From positions 682,001-746,000 of the forward strand of contig NW_026960608.1 of the NCBI RefSeq assembly GCF_021018805.1: a stretch of DNA of 64,000 bases. The letters run 5' to 3'. Below are positions 46,758-60,206 of this stretch, piece by piece (position 1 is the stretch's first letter; each line of letters begins with the position of its first letter). Made by a program: the position numbers and the translations under genes. The notes beneath the pieces are model-generated. The model was given only the letters and a program-made list of their open reading frames with translations. It did not search any database and had not been told where the DNA came from. This DNA is from Prinia subflava (taxonomy: Eukaryota; Chordata; Aves; Passeriformes; Cisticolidae).

Positions 46758-49700
46758 GTAAATAGATACTAAATAATAATAAAAAACTAATAGCATTCAA
46801 CTGTAAATGTTAAAGAAGCATTCTATGCCTGCCTTTAGATTTATGCCTTTAGAAAGTTGCTTTGTCTTAAAAGTTTGTATTCTTATGTAGTTCTCCATAG
46901 TTTAAATCCACTTTCATTCCTTCTGGATATAATTTTGCCACACTCTGTGTTGTACACACCATTCTGTCCACTCTATTTCCCTTATTTTTGCCTTGTATTT
47001 GCAACCTCCCACTGATCTTTTTAATTGTTCTTTTTAAATCCATCTGTTTTTTGTACAATTTTTTACATAGAGATATAGTAATAGAAATTCTGCCTTGTTA
47101 CCTAATTATGTAAATTATGTGGTCATCTCATCAGTTCACCTAACTGAATCCAAACTGCTAAGTGCATTAGTCATTATCATAAAAGAATTAAAATAGATGT
47201 TTCCATCTGCTGTGATACTAACCTCCTGTCATACTATTTTTAAAACCATTACTGTTCATGTTTACCACAAAGATATTCTTATGTCTCTGCTCAACTTAAC
47301 TGAAAACAGGCCCAGTGCGGGCTTGCTTGAGTGGAGATGAATACCATGGTTTATCTCTGTAAAAAGAACATGAAAATTATAGCTCCATAGCCTCCAACTT
47401 TTGGCCTTGTCTCAAATTCAGTGGGAAGTTCGAAGGAACTGACTGACATATTTGGACTACAAATAGCAAATGGGCAATTCTGTACACTCATTTAATTACA
47501 GTTCCATTACTTGGACATTCAGTGTACCTTACTTAAAGTGCTGGAGTTTTGGTAAGTCTATTTGCAGATCTGGTTATGCAGCTCTTCATCTATTACCCAT
47601 TCACTAACCCTCTAGATAATTAAGTTTTGAAAAATTCCTTTTTACCTCTGCTGCATTTATACAGATGGAATGCAACCCTTTAAACTGATATCTAAATTTA
47701 TAAAGGAAAATACTTGTAACCCAAAAATTAACTTGCAAAGCACCCTTTCTAGGGTGTCATGATTGCTGTATTGCTTTTCTAGTATATAGTTGTTGGTGGG
47801 ATTTTTAATAACTGGGGTTTTTTTCTCTTTAAAGAGTGGTATAAATGTATGCAGTCGCCTATTACATAATTATGATAGGCTAGTTCATCAGCTGGGACAA
47901 AGCTTGCCTAAGTGAAGATATTATGACCATGTACCCTAGGAACCACTGAAATTCCAGGTTATCATTGTTACTATTTACAATCATTCAAGTCATATTCATT
48001 AGAACTTTGTCCAAGTCTGTTCTCATGCTCATTTGGGGTCAAGCCCTAAGCATCTTCCCAATCCTATTTTTTCCATAAAAGGGCTTTGCTTGTTTAGAAA
48101 CATATTTTTCATTGCTTAGATAATTTACCTTACTTAAATGTTGTTGAGTAACATCATCTTCCTTCCAACTGGAAGCTCCAAAATGGGGATGCATCATGAC
48201 CCCTATTGATTTGTGAACTTCTGATGGAAACAGCAAGCTATGCATGGAAGTCCAGGACAAAGTGCATCCAGACAACTTTTTGATTAAATTTGAGATATAA
48301 TGTATTGCATGTTTTTGTTTAATTTGCTTCTTGCTTTACAGAAATATGGAGACCATTGCCTGTTTACAAGTAATGGACTGGATGTCATTCCACTTACTGT
48401 ATGAGTTTCTACACAGATGTAATTTATGTTGTGTTCATATACATGGTATATGGTATATACATAGATATGTATATACACATGTAATTCACTTTAGATTTTT
48501 CCTTGGAAAATATTTCCAGAATATATTGCTTTTCTTTCACATGATATTTTCTTTGTGCAAACTTTCCTCCTGGAAATACAAAAAGTAAAAGATGCAGTAA
48601 AAGCTGCTAGTTACTTCAGGGAATGAGAACCAAAGAAAAGCCAGGCCACAGGAAGCCTCACAGCTGAATTCTGTCATGACAGTGTAGTACTATTCCATTA
48701 TTGGAAAGTCCCAATACTTCCAAGGGTCCAGCCTTGCAGAGAAATGGCTTAATAAATAGCGAGACGGCTTCTCTGGACATGCTTTGTAAAATAAAAGGTT
48801 TTAATAACAACAAAAATAATAAACATTATAAAACAAAGAAATACAAGGCAAACAGTGTAGAAGACACTCTGGCTAAGGCATTCCAAAAAAGCTTCTAAGT
48901 TCTTTTGTGCTCTTTCTTAAATACTGAATGACCTAGGTGGGCTATTTGGCACCTTGCCCAATGAGATTGGCAACAGGCTTTGAGGTACACTTCCAAAGCC
49001 CAATCAGTGCCTCTGTGCTGGCACTGAGCCAATTACTATGAGAAGGCTATAGAAAATTCTAGTTTAACTTCCTTATATCTTTCAAGGTAAGCTGAAACTC
49101 TTTCCCTTATATAGAAACACCTGTTTGGGTGTAAAAATGCACTACTACATTCTATGACCCTGTCTGTGTGGGGAATTTGGGGTTTGAATATCAGAGACTA
49201 CATACACATGACAGCTTTACTGGCCCTAACAATTTGAAATAAGCATATTTGGAAAATGTTCCATCTGTTCCAATTAGGAACTGCAAAAGGGATATGGAAT
49301 TGTGGGATTGAAGTATTTTAAGGCAAATATTCATTATGCTCGAAAGTGTCTTTTATTAGGGAATCCTTTTATAAAGGCTGTCTACAGTGACTAGATTTTC
49401 AGCTGGATGATGTTTCGGGGTCATGGCATACACAGCGAAAATTATTCTTTTTCTTTAAAATAATTTTGTATTCATGGTACTTTGTGGTTTTCTTGGGTTT
49501 TCTTGAGGGTGGGATTTGTAATAATAGAAAGCTGTGTTAGTTATTTCTTAGCAGCAGTCTTTATTGCCATCTGAAAACTCAGAGGTAAAGAACATCACTG
49601 TATTTAAAATACACAACCCCTGATGCACATGAACTGTGGGGCTTAATTACAGTGGTACTGGAGCTGAAGAGATGAACATAAAGAAAGCCCCATAACAACA

Positions 49701-52700
49701 GAAATGACATGCTGTTTCTAACAACAATACTGTCTTGAAAAAAAGTTATCCCAAGGATGGCAAAGTAATTCTGTGTATAGAATGTTATCTCATGATTAAA
49801 TTTTCAGCAATGACATAGATACATGTGACACTTATTTTTTCCCCAGTTTGAAAGGCTAAACCTTGCACTGCAGAGAACACTTGCAAAACACAGAGTAAAA
49901 GAAACCAGGTATGTAAGTGTAATGGGTTTGTAACTAACTTCACTGCAAAAATTTTTTCAGACAGGAATAGGGTGGTGACTGGGAGTCAAGACTTCTGGAA
50001 TTTATATTCAATTATCTTGTCAAATTGGTGTGTAACCTTTCATGTAATGTTAGCTAGTAATGATTTAATTTATTTTAAAATATTCACAGTTATTTGCATT
50101 ACTCACAAAGTTGACTTAATGGGCAAATTATACAGGGAAACAAGCAAGGACTTCAGAGGAGCTCAGAGACTGCTTGGCATAGATGGAACAATAGATATGG
50201 TTGTATATAGATCTAGCCCAGTGTTTCTAAGATCCCAGGGAAAGAGTTTTAAATACAATTAGTATTATATAAAAGATTTTTTTTCTGATACAGTGAACAC
50301 TCATACACTACAGATACTGAGCTGGATGTTTTCCTGAGCTCACTTGGCTTCTGGTTTCTGTTTCTGAGGAACTCAGCTCAATTTTCAGCACTTCTTAGTA
50401 CTAATCCAGTATTAATCATTTGAGCCTTGTAGAGAGTAAGAATTTCTTAACATCTCATGATACACTGAGTATTCAATTTATTGAATGCATCTGAAAATAC
50501 AAGCCCATCAGTTGAAATCTGCTTTCTGAAGTGAAGAAAAATAATCAGGTTGGAAACTGCACTGTTGATCACCATGATAAGAATAGATAATTGCAGTGTA
50601 TCTTTTAAATTATACTTGATATTTTTAAAGCACTTTACATACATTGACTGAACCAAAGATAGCGGGTCAGATGTGCTTTGCAATTGCTGACTGGCTTATT
50701 GCTATGAATGTTTTCCCATTCTTTAATTATGTGTTGCTTCCCTGGAGTATTAGTTGAAAAGAAAAAATTACTGTGATATTCTGAAGGAGGCAATAATTCA
50801 AATGTAAATCAAATCTAAATGTCTGTATTGCTTTTGCATATAAATATACCTATGATATGCCAAGTGAAGAAATTCGGAAGGCATGTATCAGGAGTTTATT
50901 GCTTATAGGGAGGTTAATCTAAGCTATATGTCATTCTCATAACTTTGAATCAAACATTCAGTTTGATATTTATTGTCCTCAGAGAACTCAGAGGGCTGCA
51001 GTTTTGTGTCAAATATCTGCATTACTACCAATGAGCAAGTAATTTTGAAATTAATTAATTATTCAAGTAATTTTGAAATTTTGAGCAAGTATTTTGTTAA
51101 TAGTTGTTATTTGTGTTTCCTTTCAAAGCAGAAATACGTTCTCACTTCTTTTGAATTAAATGCAGTGTAATTCCAAAAAATGCTTGAATATAAATTCCAA
51201 TTATATTATACAATATGTTAGGAAATATAGTTTTGGCTTCAAGAAAAACAAACAAACAAAAAAAACCCACAAGCCAAACAAAAAACCAGGACTGTTACAA
51301 TGACAGGCAATAGCATTTGCCTGAAATCCATAATTGGAGCTCAGACCACCAAAACTTCAGTTTACCAGAAATGGACAGAATAATCTAAGATCCTACCAGA
51401 CCCTCTTCTGAATTAATTAAAAACTTCCTATTTGATTAGCAGAACTGGGTTGATACATGTTAAAGACAAGGTCGATAACTTCTGTACTTACTATTTTTAC
51501 CACGTTTATCTTGATAATTTAGCGGGTTTATTTATATTTTTATGATCTTTGCAGAAAAACTGGTGATAGAGAAGATTTTGAAAAAATAATCAGTGATCAT
51601 GCTAATGCAGCAGGTAATGTAAGCTTGTTTAATTATATATATATATATAAATAAATAGAGTATTCTATAAATATATTTTATATAAATTAGTCTTGTTACT
51701 AATATGTTACTTCATATTCTGAAGACTGTTGTGTGTCAGAAGAGAACTCTATAATTTGTAATATGTTACTCTCGCTACATTTGTAACAGTAAATTAACAT
51801 TTCCTGGAACTGAAATATGGTCGTCTGTACACTTAAACTGTTAAACTGGTCCAGGCACACAGTTGGTCTGTGAGAGACAATACTTTTTCAAAGGATTCCC
51901 AGTAACAGTTGGGGAAATGGAACATTGCCAACAGTCAGTTTGCATGCAGCCATCCAAGTAAAACAAATTTACTAGCAAAGATGTGAGCCATACAGTGCCA
52001 ATTTGCCTCAGTGCTCCAGAAAATTCCCAGGATCGTTGAATGTAGTGGATTATGCATAGTACTTATATCTGCAGATCCTATTTTATTCTTATGTTAGTTT
52101 TTAACTTCTTATTTTACTCCTTTATATCAATCTAAGGGAGTTGAGTTAAATCTTTTGCCAAAACTTGCATCCATACTACGTGGATCTTGGATCTTTCTAA
52201 ACTACAACCAATTGTCCCCCCATTTCCAGGCCTTGTTTCCAGGACTCCTAAATGAGAGTGCCCTCAGGTGTCAATGCTGCATCAGGGAAGGAAATTAATA
52301 GTGTGCTTTGGCCTAGGTTGATAAAAATGTGGAGGTTAGCCTGTGATTCAGGATGATGAGTGCAGTTCTGACTAAAATGTGATTCTGTGCAGGTGTTCCT
52401 GTGGAGTCTCTACGGGAATCTCTTGGTGAAGAGCTATTCAAAATATGCTATGAAGAGGATGAACACATATTAGGGGTTATTGGAGGTACCCTTAAGGACT
52501 TCTTGAATAGTTTCACTACTCTGCTGAAGCAGAGTGGCCACAGCCAAGAAGCAGGAAAAAAGGACAGACTTGAAGATGCCTCCATATTATGCCTGGAGAA
52601 AGATCAGGACTTCTTAAATGTTTATTATTTCTTTCCTAAGAAAATCACAAGTCTTATTCTACCTGGTATCATTAAAGCAGCAGCTCATATTTTGTATGAA

Positions 52701-55700
52701 ACTGAGGTGGAAGTGATGCTCATGCCTCCTTGTTTCCATAATGACTGCACTGAGTTTGCTAATCAGCCTTATTTGCTGTATTCTATACAAGTCAAAAGTA
52801 CAAAACCTTCCTTATCTCCATGTAAACCACAGTCTTCACTTGTGATTCCTGCCTCTGTGTTCTGTAAGACTTTCCCATTTCATTTTATGTTTGACAAGGA
52901 TATGTCAGTTCTTCAAATTGGAAATGGGATAAGAAGACTTTTGACCAGGAGAGAATTTCAAGCTAAGCCAAATTTTGAACAGTATTTCGAAATTCTCACC
53001 CCCAAAGTAAGCTGCACTTTTAGTGGAATAATGACAATGCTAAATATGCAGTTTACTGTACGAGTTAGAAGATGGGATAATACTGATATGAAACTGTCCA
53101 TGGTAAGAGACTTTTTATCACCATTACTTCTACAAGGAATTTGTTTTCTTCAGATGGAGCTAAAATAGCCACAAAACATGGTGCATTTTGAATTTTCTAC
53201 ATCTGAACATCTGATACAACTGTATAATAGTGATTTAATTAGGGTAGTCAAATGTAATTCAGATTCTGAAGCCAATGTTCCGTCAAAACTCTGCTTTAGG
53301 ACTTTTACACAAGTAAAATATGACTTCAAATTTGATTTTATTTTAATAATTTGAAATACTGAGATAAAGCCAGTGATATGCTATGCTGCTCAGAATAATG
53401 GCATCTTCAGCATAAAGACAGTGGCAGGAAAAGTGCCCCTGAGTCATTTGGGAACAGCTCTAGGTTTGGGGAAAATAAATAGATGTTTTCTGTATTCATT
53501 CAGCCTTTGGTGTTTTGGTATCTTTGATACTCTGATATTTTCATCAGATGCAATCACCAAAGGTTCCACTTAGTTTCAGCTGATGGGATTACAACTATCT
53601 TTGCTGAAGCTGGATCTGTGACAAATGACCTGGGACAGTAAAAAACAATGAGTATTCAATTACTGTTCTTATTCGTTCCTGGTCCCAGCTGACTTCCAGC
53701 TTATATGCACCTGAGGCATTCCAGGATGAATTAGCAGTTCAGACTCAACACTCTGAAAAGTTAAATGAAGAACGGTGAAAAGGTTTACCCAGTTACTAAT
53801 GTGGTTGCTATTAAAAGCTGTAGCTACTTCATCTCAGATCCATTTCTGCACTAGAATGATTGCAAGGGGTAGTAGATTCGACTTTGATTTTTCATGTACT
53901 TGCATATGCAAATGTCTATTAGTAAGGAACAGATTTTATTGAAAAAGTGGTCTTTCAAAGCTGTGTTAAGCTAAGCTCTGCAGCACCTTTCACATTACAC
54001 AACTGACTACAGAAGGGACATAAAAACACTTCACACAAAATATTTTTTAGACTATTAAAATTGGATATTCCTACCATTTCTGCCTTTAATTTTAAATTGA
54101 AGTGAGTAGTGAACATCCTATGATAAAACTGAAGCATATTTTCTCACTTTATCTTATGGAGAAAGTGGTGCATGAACTAGTTATTAGTAGAAATTCAGAG
54201 GCCACTGTAGGAACACATTTTATCAATTGCTGAAAATGCACAAAATTCTTTTTGGTTTTCTTTTCTCCCTAAGATAAACTGATACTCAGACATAATCAGG
54301 AGTTCATCCTGAAGTTGGGGTCCTCTTGTGTCACAGATGACACGCAAAGAACTGCACGAGGACATGCTGGTGAGCAAAGCAGGAAAAAAGGGACAAGTTT
54401 ATTTACAAAACTCAATTTTATACATTTCCTATGGTGGCCGTGGATTGGAGGGTGGAATTCCACCTCTCAAACCACATTGGCCAAGCCAACTGTCAATCAA
54501 TTTTCTCCTCCTACCTAAAAATATGTAAACAATGAAAGAGCAAAACATGGTCATTGTTTATAGTACAAAGTGTGATAAAGTAAAATTTCTGACTCTCATA
54601 TGAAGAACAATACAGAAGGCTTAGAAAAGTCTTCAAAACCAGGGCGACACTCTTGTACCAGAGGACTGAATAAAAATGAACTTGATGGCTCTGTGATTCA
54701 GCATCCCATGTTTTTGCTAAGCAACTAAATGAAAATGTAAGAATTATGGTCCAGTCTTGATTTTCTTACATCTTAGCAAAATGTATTTTCTCTAAAACGT
54801 CTTGCTTCTAGACCGTTGCCATGCAAGTTTTGCATGAATTCTTGTTTTTTAACTGTTCCAGGTTATGGATCTTAAAGGTCAAATGATCTATAATTTTGAA
54901 TCCAGTGCCATTCTGTTCTTGGGATCTCCCTGTGTGGACAGACTAGAAGATTTTACAGGACGTGGATTGTACCTCTCCGATATTCCTATTCACAATGCTT
55001 TAAGAGATGTTGTTCTGATAGGAGAGCAGGCCAGAGCCCAGAATGGACTGAAGAAGAGGTTAGGAAAGCTAAAAGCAACCCTTGAGCAGGCCCATCAAGC
55101 ACTTGAAGAAGAGAAGAAGAAGACTGTAGATCTTCTGTTTTCAATTTTTCCTGGAGAGGTTGCTCAGCAGCTGTGGCAAGGACAAGTTGTACAAGCCAAG
55201 AAATTTAATAATGTCACAATGCTTTTTTCTGACATTGTTGGATTCACTGCCATCTGTTCCCAATGCTCACCTATGCAGGTTATCACTATGCTTAATGAGC
55301 TTTATACTCGATTTGATTACCAATGTGGAGAGCTAGATGTCTACAAGGTACACAATTCATTGCTTTTCTGTGGGATTCTGGGGCAGGAAAGGAAATTAAG
55401 ACTAAGTGAGACAGAAGATAATAGAGGTCCAAAAATTATTTTGCCATAAACTTTTTTCAAATGAAAGACAAATCACAAAACAAACAAACAAGTCAGCATA
55501 AACAGTTGTTCATTCAGCCAGAAAGAAACCCATCAAAACTTGAGTTAATTAAAAAAATTAGTTTCAATGACAGTGCTGTGACTCTGGAGTAAATAGGTGT
55601 TTAATGTAGCTGGGGATGCCTGACAGTAAATGAAAATGGAAAAGTATTTTATAATTATGCCCAGCAATAAATAAAAGTTGTGCAGTTTTTCCTTTTGCAT

Positions 55701-58700
55701 GATACTGCAGGATTTGTCCAGTACTTAAATAATTTTGCAGCAAAACTAAGACTTGGTCAAGAATTGTATGTAGCTACAATTCTTACTGAAGTTAGGCTGT
55801 TCTTTTATATTTATCAGTCTAAGAGTAAGGAACAAATATGCCCGTTTTAGGTTGAGACTATTGGAGATGCCTACTGTGTTGCTGGAGGCTTACACAAAGA
55901 AAGTGAAACACATGCTGTTCAAATAGCGCTGATGGCCCTGAAGATGATGGAACTGTCAGACGAGGTGGTGTCTCCCCATGGAGAGCCTATCAAGGTCATA
56001 TATTTTATTGTATTTTTGTTTAGTTGCTTTCTGGGATTTTGTCTCAAGGAAATTTCACATCATTGCATTAACTTAGAGAATTTGGGGAATCAAGTGACTG
56101 TGTCTGGAAAAGCTGATCTTTTTAGATCTATGGATGAGAGTTTTGTGGAGCGGTAAAGGTGAAATAGAGATCTGAAATTCAACCTAAAGACAAATGCAGT
56201 GAAGTCAACAGGTGCAATCTGACACACTGCAGTTCTTGTCTCAGTAGCAATAAAACTGTCAGTGGCATGGAATATTCTCTTTTCTAAGGAAATGACTAAT
56301 CCTTTTTCCAAATTAGACTTCTAAGTATTTTGATGCAGAAGCTATGAATATGAATGCCCAAAGACATTCTGATTGTAGTAATCCACACATCTTTAAAGGA
56401 TTCTATTGCTGTTCTTGTTTTGCAGTCAGATACTGAACCACCATAAGATAATGGTGTTAATGCTGCCAAAGCAACTGTTAAATTCAGTGGTAATTATATT
56501 TATGGCTTCCTTTCAGTGAGAACTTACGAGCGTACTGAAATTTTCATATAGGATTATCTCTTACTGAGAAACAAAAAGAAAGGCCTGTGTGCATGAAAAA
56601 TTATGTGGACCTTCCATGTAGTTCAAATGGCCTGGAATGGCATCCTGGTATTTTTAATAGAGATGTCTCAGTTCATTATGTCTTTCATTTGCTAATTTTT
56701 AACATTTATCTGTTCATTTGTTCCTCCAGAAAGCTTAATGCCTTTTTTTTTAAATTTTGGATTAAGGAATATTTGTATTCCAAGACAAAGAAAATGGTTA
56801 TTAAAAGGATTATATGCTCCACATTTATCACAGAGAACAGCATTGTATTGTATTATAAATAAATGTTGTTCTTTTTGTATTTTGCAGTATCAAATTAAGT
56901 TACACTTAAAAAATCTGGAAACATCCTGGCAATATTATAACAAGTTTATAATTTACATGCAAATGCTACTACTAAATTTTAAAATTTATTTTAAAATTTA
57001 TTTTAAAATAAGGAGAAAAAAGTTGTATTGTGTAAGTACGTAACAGAGGCTTCTTAGAAGGAAACTATCTATTTGTAATAAAAGCATGAATCTATTTTAA
57101 GTAAATGCTTCCTGAAAACATTGGCTATTGTGCAAAGCAATAAATTCGTCACACAATCTACTGTCATTTTACATAACAATTGCCAAGAAAAAAAAGGTGT
57201 GACTGCAAATGTCATACTTTGAATCAGACTTATACTTCAATGCACATATTTCAACCACCTTTACTATGTGGGTGGATTTTGGTTTTGTTGCAGGTTTTTC
57301 TGCTTTTACACTCAAAGTTATAAACTGCAACTTCTTCATAATGGTATGATACTCTCTTGATATGCAAAGAGTAGTAGGCAGAGCAGACATACAAGCTTTC
57401 TGACATCATGTCATATTTAGTCAGAATGCCATTCTGAAGAAAACTCCTCTACACATGTTGAATGTACATGAGAGAAAGAGAGAAAGAACACAGCAAAAAA
57501 AAAACCCAAAACAACCCACCAAAAAGAACCATAGAAAGCAGCATCAGCTAAATAAGAGTCGAAAATCTGAGTATGACCTCAGTTCACAGCAGTTCACAGT
57601 CATATTTTGATATAGTAGGATTACTGACTAAAAATGCAGTGCAAGATAAACTTCAGCTAGTTCCTTCTCCATACGCAGTAATGACCAGAGTACAGATATT
57701 TTTAGGAGATCGCAAACCCTGTTTACTTTAGCAACTCATTCTTTCTTTCCTTTTTTTTTAATTAAGAATAATTTATAAAATTGACTTTACCAATTCTTTT
57801 TTACCTCATATTGCTGTTTTCCTTCTTTTGTTTAAAGATACGTATTGGCCTTCATTCCGGATCCGTCTTTGCTGGAGTTGTTGGGGTTAAAATGCCTCGT
57901 TATTGCCTTTTTGGAAATAATGTAACCCTTGCCAATAAGTTTGAGTCTTGCAGTATACCTAGAAAAATAAATGTCAGCCCAACAACTTACAGGTACAGTG
58001 CAGTAAAATGTCCATCTGCAGTAGTCACTATAGTAGTGTGTTGTCTTCCTGTTGGTTTTTTTGGCTGGATAAAATAAGCAAAATTATAATTTTTTTTAAC
58101 CTTTTAAGATTTAAAATAATGTATATAATGTATATAATGTATATATGTAATGTACATATATTTACATTATCTGTAATATATACATATTACACATAATGTA
58201 TATATGTAATGTATATGATTTAACCTCTGCTACCCTCACTGTAGCCTGGACTGCAGTCTGATGTTCCTGTTCCTACTCAGCTTGTACCCACTGCCACATA
58301 TCTGATAATGCCTTGTGGCAAGGTTTTGCATCCAACATCAGACGGAGAATTTGGCACAGGATCCTTCCTGACATCCCCTGCAGCATGTGTTCTGTGACAT
58401 AGACGGTGCCAAGCTTTAGATGATCTTGGATAGGTGATTTAGAAAAAGTACCACAGGTAGTAGAGCACAGAGAAAGTAACCCTTTTGATTATGCACTCTG
58501 AAAACACAGAGAGAGCATTAGCATCACCAGTGCTTATATGTCAACATAAGCAGTGCTGGCCAACAGTGATTGTTTTTCCATTCCACTCATGTGGAAAATC
58601 ATTTTGAATCATACCCCTAAAAAACAGGAAATTTGATTAATGGGTAAACTGTTGTGGTTGTGGAGTTTCTTTTTTTTCTGAGTGAAGTCTTAACCTCCTT

Positions 58701-59439
58701 TTTGTTTGGTGTTTTTTAAATTTTGATTCATTCACCAATTCTAAAGACACATTGATAACATTATGGCACCTTGCACAACTCCTGTATATTGCAGTAATTG
58801 TTTGAAAGCTTTGGTACGAGTTATCAACATTTATCCCTACAGATTAGCAGTCTGTTTCAGTCTGTGAAAAAGCAAATATTAGAATTGATAAGAGGGTCTG
58901 AATAGTTTAATAAGGTTCACAGAATTCCATTCTGTGAAACACTAATTATGGTGCATTTGATGTGTGGATGTGAGCTAGCTTTCAGCACTAAATAATTTTT
59001 GAAAATATTTACAACAAATATATCACCTACATGCAAAACATTGACAAGAAAAAAAAGAGGCAATACTGTTATTTGCACTGTTGCACAAGTTAATAGATTA
59101 TCAAGGTTACCAAGTAAACATTATTTTTTATATTTCCAGTAGATAACTATAAAAATTAAATCGTATTCTCCCTGCCATACATGAAGAATTATTGAATATC
59201 TACACTTATTAGTGACTGATTTATTTTTAATCAAGATGATTCATTTTTGTTCTAGATTGTTAAAGGAATACCCAGGTTTTGTGTTCACACCACGATCAAG
59301 AGAGGAGCTTCCACCAAATTTTCCGAGTGATATCCCTGGAATTTGCTATTTTCTGGATGCTTATATTCAAAGAACAAGCTCACAGACTTGTTTTCCAAAG
59401 AGAGATTTGGGAGATGGCAATGCCAATTTTTTTCAGTGA
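46509..59439 (+). CDS. GUCY1A1: Soluble guanylate cyclase subunit alpha-1 (eight coding exons joined)
   Basis: Makes cGMP from GTP as the alpha-1 half of the nitric oxide receptor; the haem-carrying beta-1 subunit is its partner, in the cytosol. Joined exons: 46509-46757, 49847-49908, 51555-51613, 52393-53102, 54862-55347, 55851-55994, 57838-57992, 59256-59439; 2049 nt, 682 residues, against 690 in human. Order: variable N-terminus, H-NOX-like domain, PAS-like (HNOBA) domain about 270-405, coiled coil about 415-455, cyclase domain about 470-660. Metal-binding aspartates are D484 (LFSDIVGF) and D528 (IGDAYC). The alpha subunit does not bind haem. The protein tracks the mammalian alpha-1 sequence throughout, including the [14 protein letters not shown] start; I chose this ATG for that reason. 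The C-terminus is about seven residues shorter than human. No frameshift or stop interrupts it, so it appears functional. Confidence 0.97.
46758..49846 (+). other. GUCY1A1 intron 2
   Basis: AT-rich. It holds one LTR-like block at about 48674-49231 and no other recognised feature. It ends in the acceptor TTTTTTCCCCAG. Confidence 0.7.
48674..49231 (-). repeat. LTR-like element in intron 2
   Basis: The - strand starts TGTTAGGGCCAG at 49231 and has a TATATAAGGG box near 49112, both LTR-like. The other end is uncertain (a TG at 48674 is a candidate), no target duplication matches and no clear AATAAA was found. Confidence 0.35.
49847..49908 (+). CDS. GUCY1A1: GUCY1A1 coding exon 2 (residues 84-104)
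   Basis: A 62-base exon, acceptor CCCCAG|TTTGAA and donor CCAG|GTATGT, encoding [12 protein letters not shown] and following residues. It ends two bases into an Arg codon. Confidence 0.95.
49909..51554 (+). other. GUCY1A1 intron 3
   Basis: AT-rich with chance frames only. The acceptor is CTTTGCAG. Confidence 0.7.
51555..51613 (+). CDS. GUCY1A1: GUCY1A1 coding exon 3 (residues 104-124)
   Basis: A 59-base exon, too short for an ORF scan, found by phase and protein match: it completes the split Arg codon and encodes a stretch including REDFEK. Donor GCAG|GTAATG. Confidence 0.95.
51614..52392 (+). other. GUCY1A1 intron 4
   Basis: AT-rich, no feature apart from the AT run. Acceptor CTGTGCAG. 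Confidence 0.7.
51634..51655. repeat. (AT)n microsatellite just downstream of exon 3
   Basis: A short AT run about 20 bases inside intron 4. Confidence 0.85.
52393..53102 (+). CDS. GUCY1A1: GUCY1A1 coding exon 4 (residues 124-360), H-NOX-like and PAS-like regions
   Basis: A 710-base exon encoding most of the H-NOX-like domain and the start of the PAS-like (HNOBA) domain: [43 protein letters not shown] and MTMLNMQF. It begins completing a Gly codon and ends ...LSM in phase 0 at the donor ATG|GTAAGA. Confidence 0.97.
53103..54861 (+). other. GUCY1A1 intron 5
   Basis: AT-rich. It contains an LTR-like block at about 54327-54540 and otherwise nothing recognised. Acceptor CTGTTCCAG. Confidence 0.7.
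54327..54540 (-). repeat. LTR-like promoter/poly(A) block in intron 5
   Basis: On the - strand TATAAAATTG (about 54425-54416) is followed by AATAAA at 54403-54398, the tight spacing seen in small LTRs. Ends and target duplication could not be fixed. Confidence 0.3.
54862..55347 (+). CDS. GUCY1A1: GUCY1A1 coding exon 5 (residues 361-522), PAS end, coiled coil, start of cyclase domain
   Basis: A 486-base exon. It encodes the end of the PAS-like domain, the helical linker ([18 protein letters not shown]), and the first metal-binding aspartate D484 in [10 protein letters not shown]. Donor AAG|GTACAC, phase 0. Confidence 0.97.
55348..55850 (+). other. GUCY1A1 intron 6
   Basis: About 500 bases, AT-rich, nothing recognised. 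Confidence 0.8.
55851..55994 (+). CDS. GUCY1A1: GUCY1A1 coding exon 6 (residues 523-570)
   Basis: A 144-base exon with the second metal-binding aspartate D528 ([12 protein letters not shown]). Acceptor TTTTAG|GTTGAG, donor AAG|GTCATA, phase 0. Confidence 0.97.
55995..57837 (+). other. GUCY1A1 intron 7
   Basis: AT-rich with A-rich patches (about 57495-57525). No feature recognised. Confidence 0.7.
57838..57992 (+). CDS. GUCY1A1: GUCY1A1 coding exon 7 (residues 571-622)
   Basis: A 155-base exon encoding [20 protein letters not shown] and the [13 protein letters not shown] nucleotide-site region. It starts with Ile where mammals have Met. Acceptor TTTAAAG, donor ACAG|GTACAG. Confidence 0.97.
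57993..59255 (+). other. GUCY1A1 intron 8
   Basis: AT-rich. It contains a TGTATATAA-type low-complexity tract at about 58119-58217. Confidence 0.7.
58119..58217. repeat. Imperfect tandem repeat of ATGTATAT/ATGTAATGTATAT units
   Basis: Repeated TATATAATG and TATATGTAATG units, partly palindromic, visible by eye. Confidence 0.8.
59256..59439 (+). CDS. GUCY1A1: GUCY1A1 coding exon 8 (residues 622-682) and stop
   Basis: Completes the split Arg codon, then [20 protein letters not shown] and the end of the cyclase domain. It closes with GDGNANFFQ and TGA at 59437-59439. Confidence 0.97.
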
Positions 59440-60206
59440 AGAAACAGGAATAGACTAAATCATACGTTCACAAATGTATAGAATAAATTTATAAATATTT
59501 GGATTTTTTTAATATAAATTGAAAATTTTTAAAACTATATGAAACATGAAAGCACTTTAGATTGTTAACACCTGAAAGCTAGTATTAAAATTTCAGGAAG
59601 TATGTCACTTTATTTTTCTTTTGCATAAGGAACATAGTCACTAAAGTAATATTGCAACGTCACTGTTGGAAATGCTACTATAAACTGTATTTTCCCTGTG
59701 GTAATTTGTAAGTGCTGCAGTTCTCTCTATACTGAGAATTCTAGATGTATTGTATACGCAGTTTGTCAAGAAATGTAATGTGCAAGTGATGCAGCCACAT
59801 GCAGTGTTGTGAGCTGGTGCTTATCAATGACTATGCAAATGTATTTTCTTAGAGATTCCATAAGAAAATGTCCATTAAAATATTGTCACTGCCATCACAT
59901 ACTCCTTCCAGTGCATCATTTGGGCCCCATCCTAGAAGGCTGCTGACCATCTTCTCACACTGACTGGTCAAAGTATGAGGGTGCTCAGCATTTTCTGGAT
60001 CAGGCTGCTAATCGTAGCTAATACACATGAATAGCAGAGTTGCTGCTTACTGGTTCATGAACTTTATTTTGTGTATAAAATGAATATAGATTAAAGCACT
60101 GTATAATCACATACTAACATCTCTGTAATCATCAAACTATTTTAGTTCTTAGGGTTTTTAAAGTACTTAATAATATCCACTTGTTATTATGTATTACAGC
60201 AATAAA
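59440..60206 (+). other. GUCY1A1: GUCY1A1 3' UTR with candidate poly(A) signals
   Basis: AATAAA occurs at about 59482, 43 bases after the stop, and again at about 60200. The second would give a more usual 3' UTR length. Which is used cannot be decided from sequence. Confidence 0.5.

Noticed and set aside
55932..56156. Frame running from exon 6 into the intron
   Set aside because: Only the part up to 55994 is exon. The rest is intron read-through after a proper donor site.
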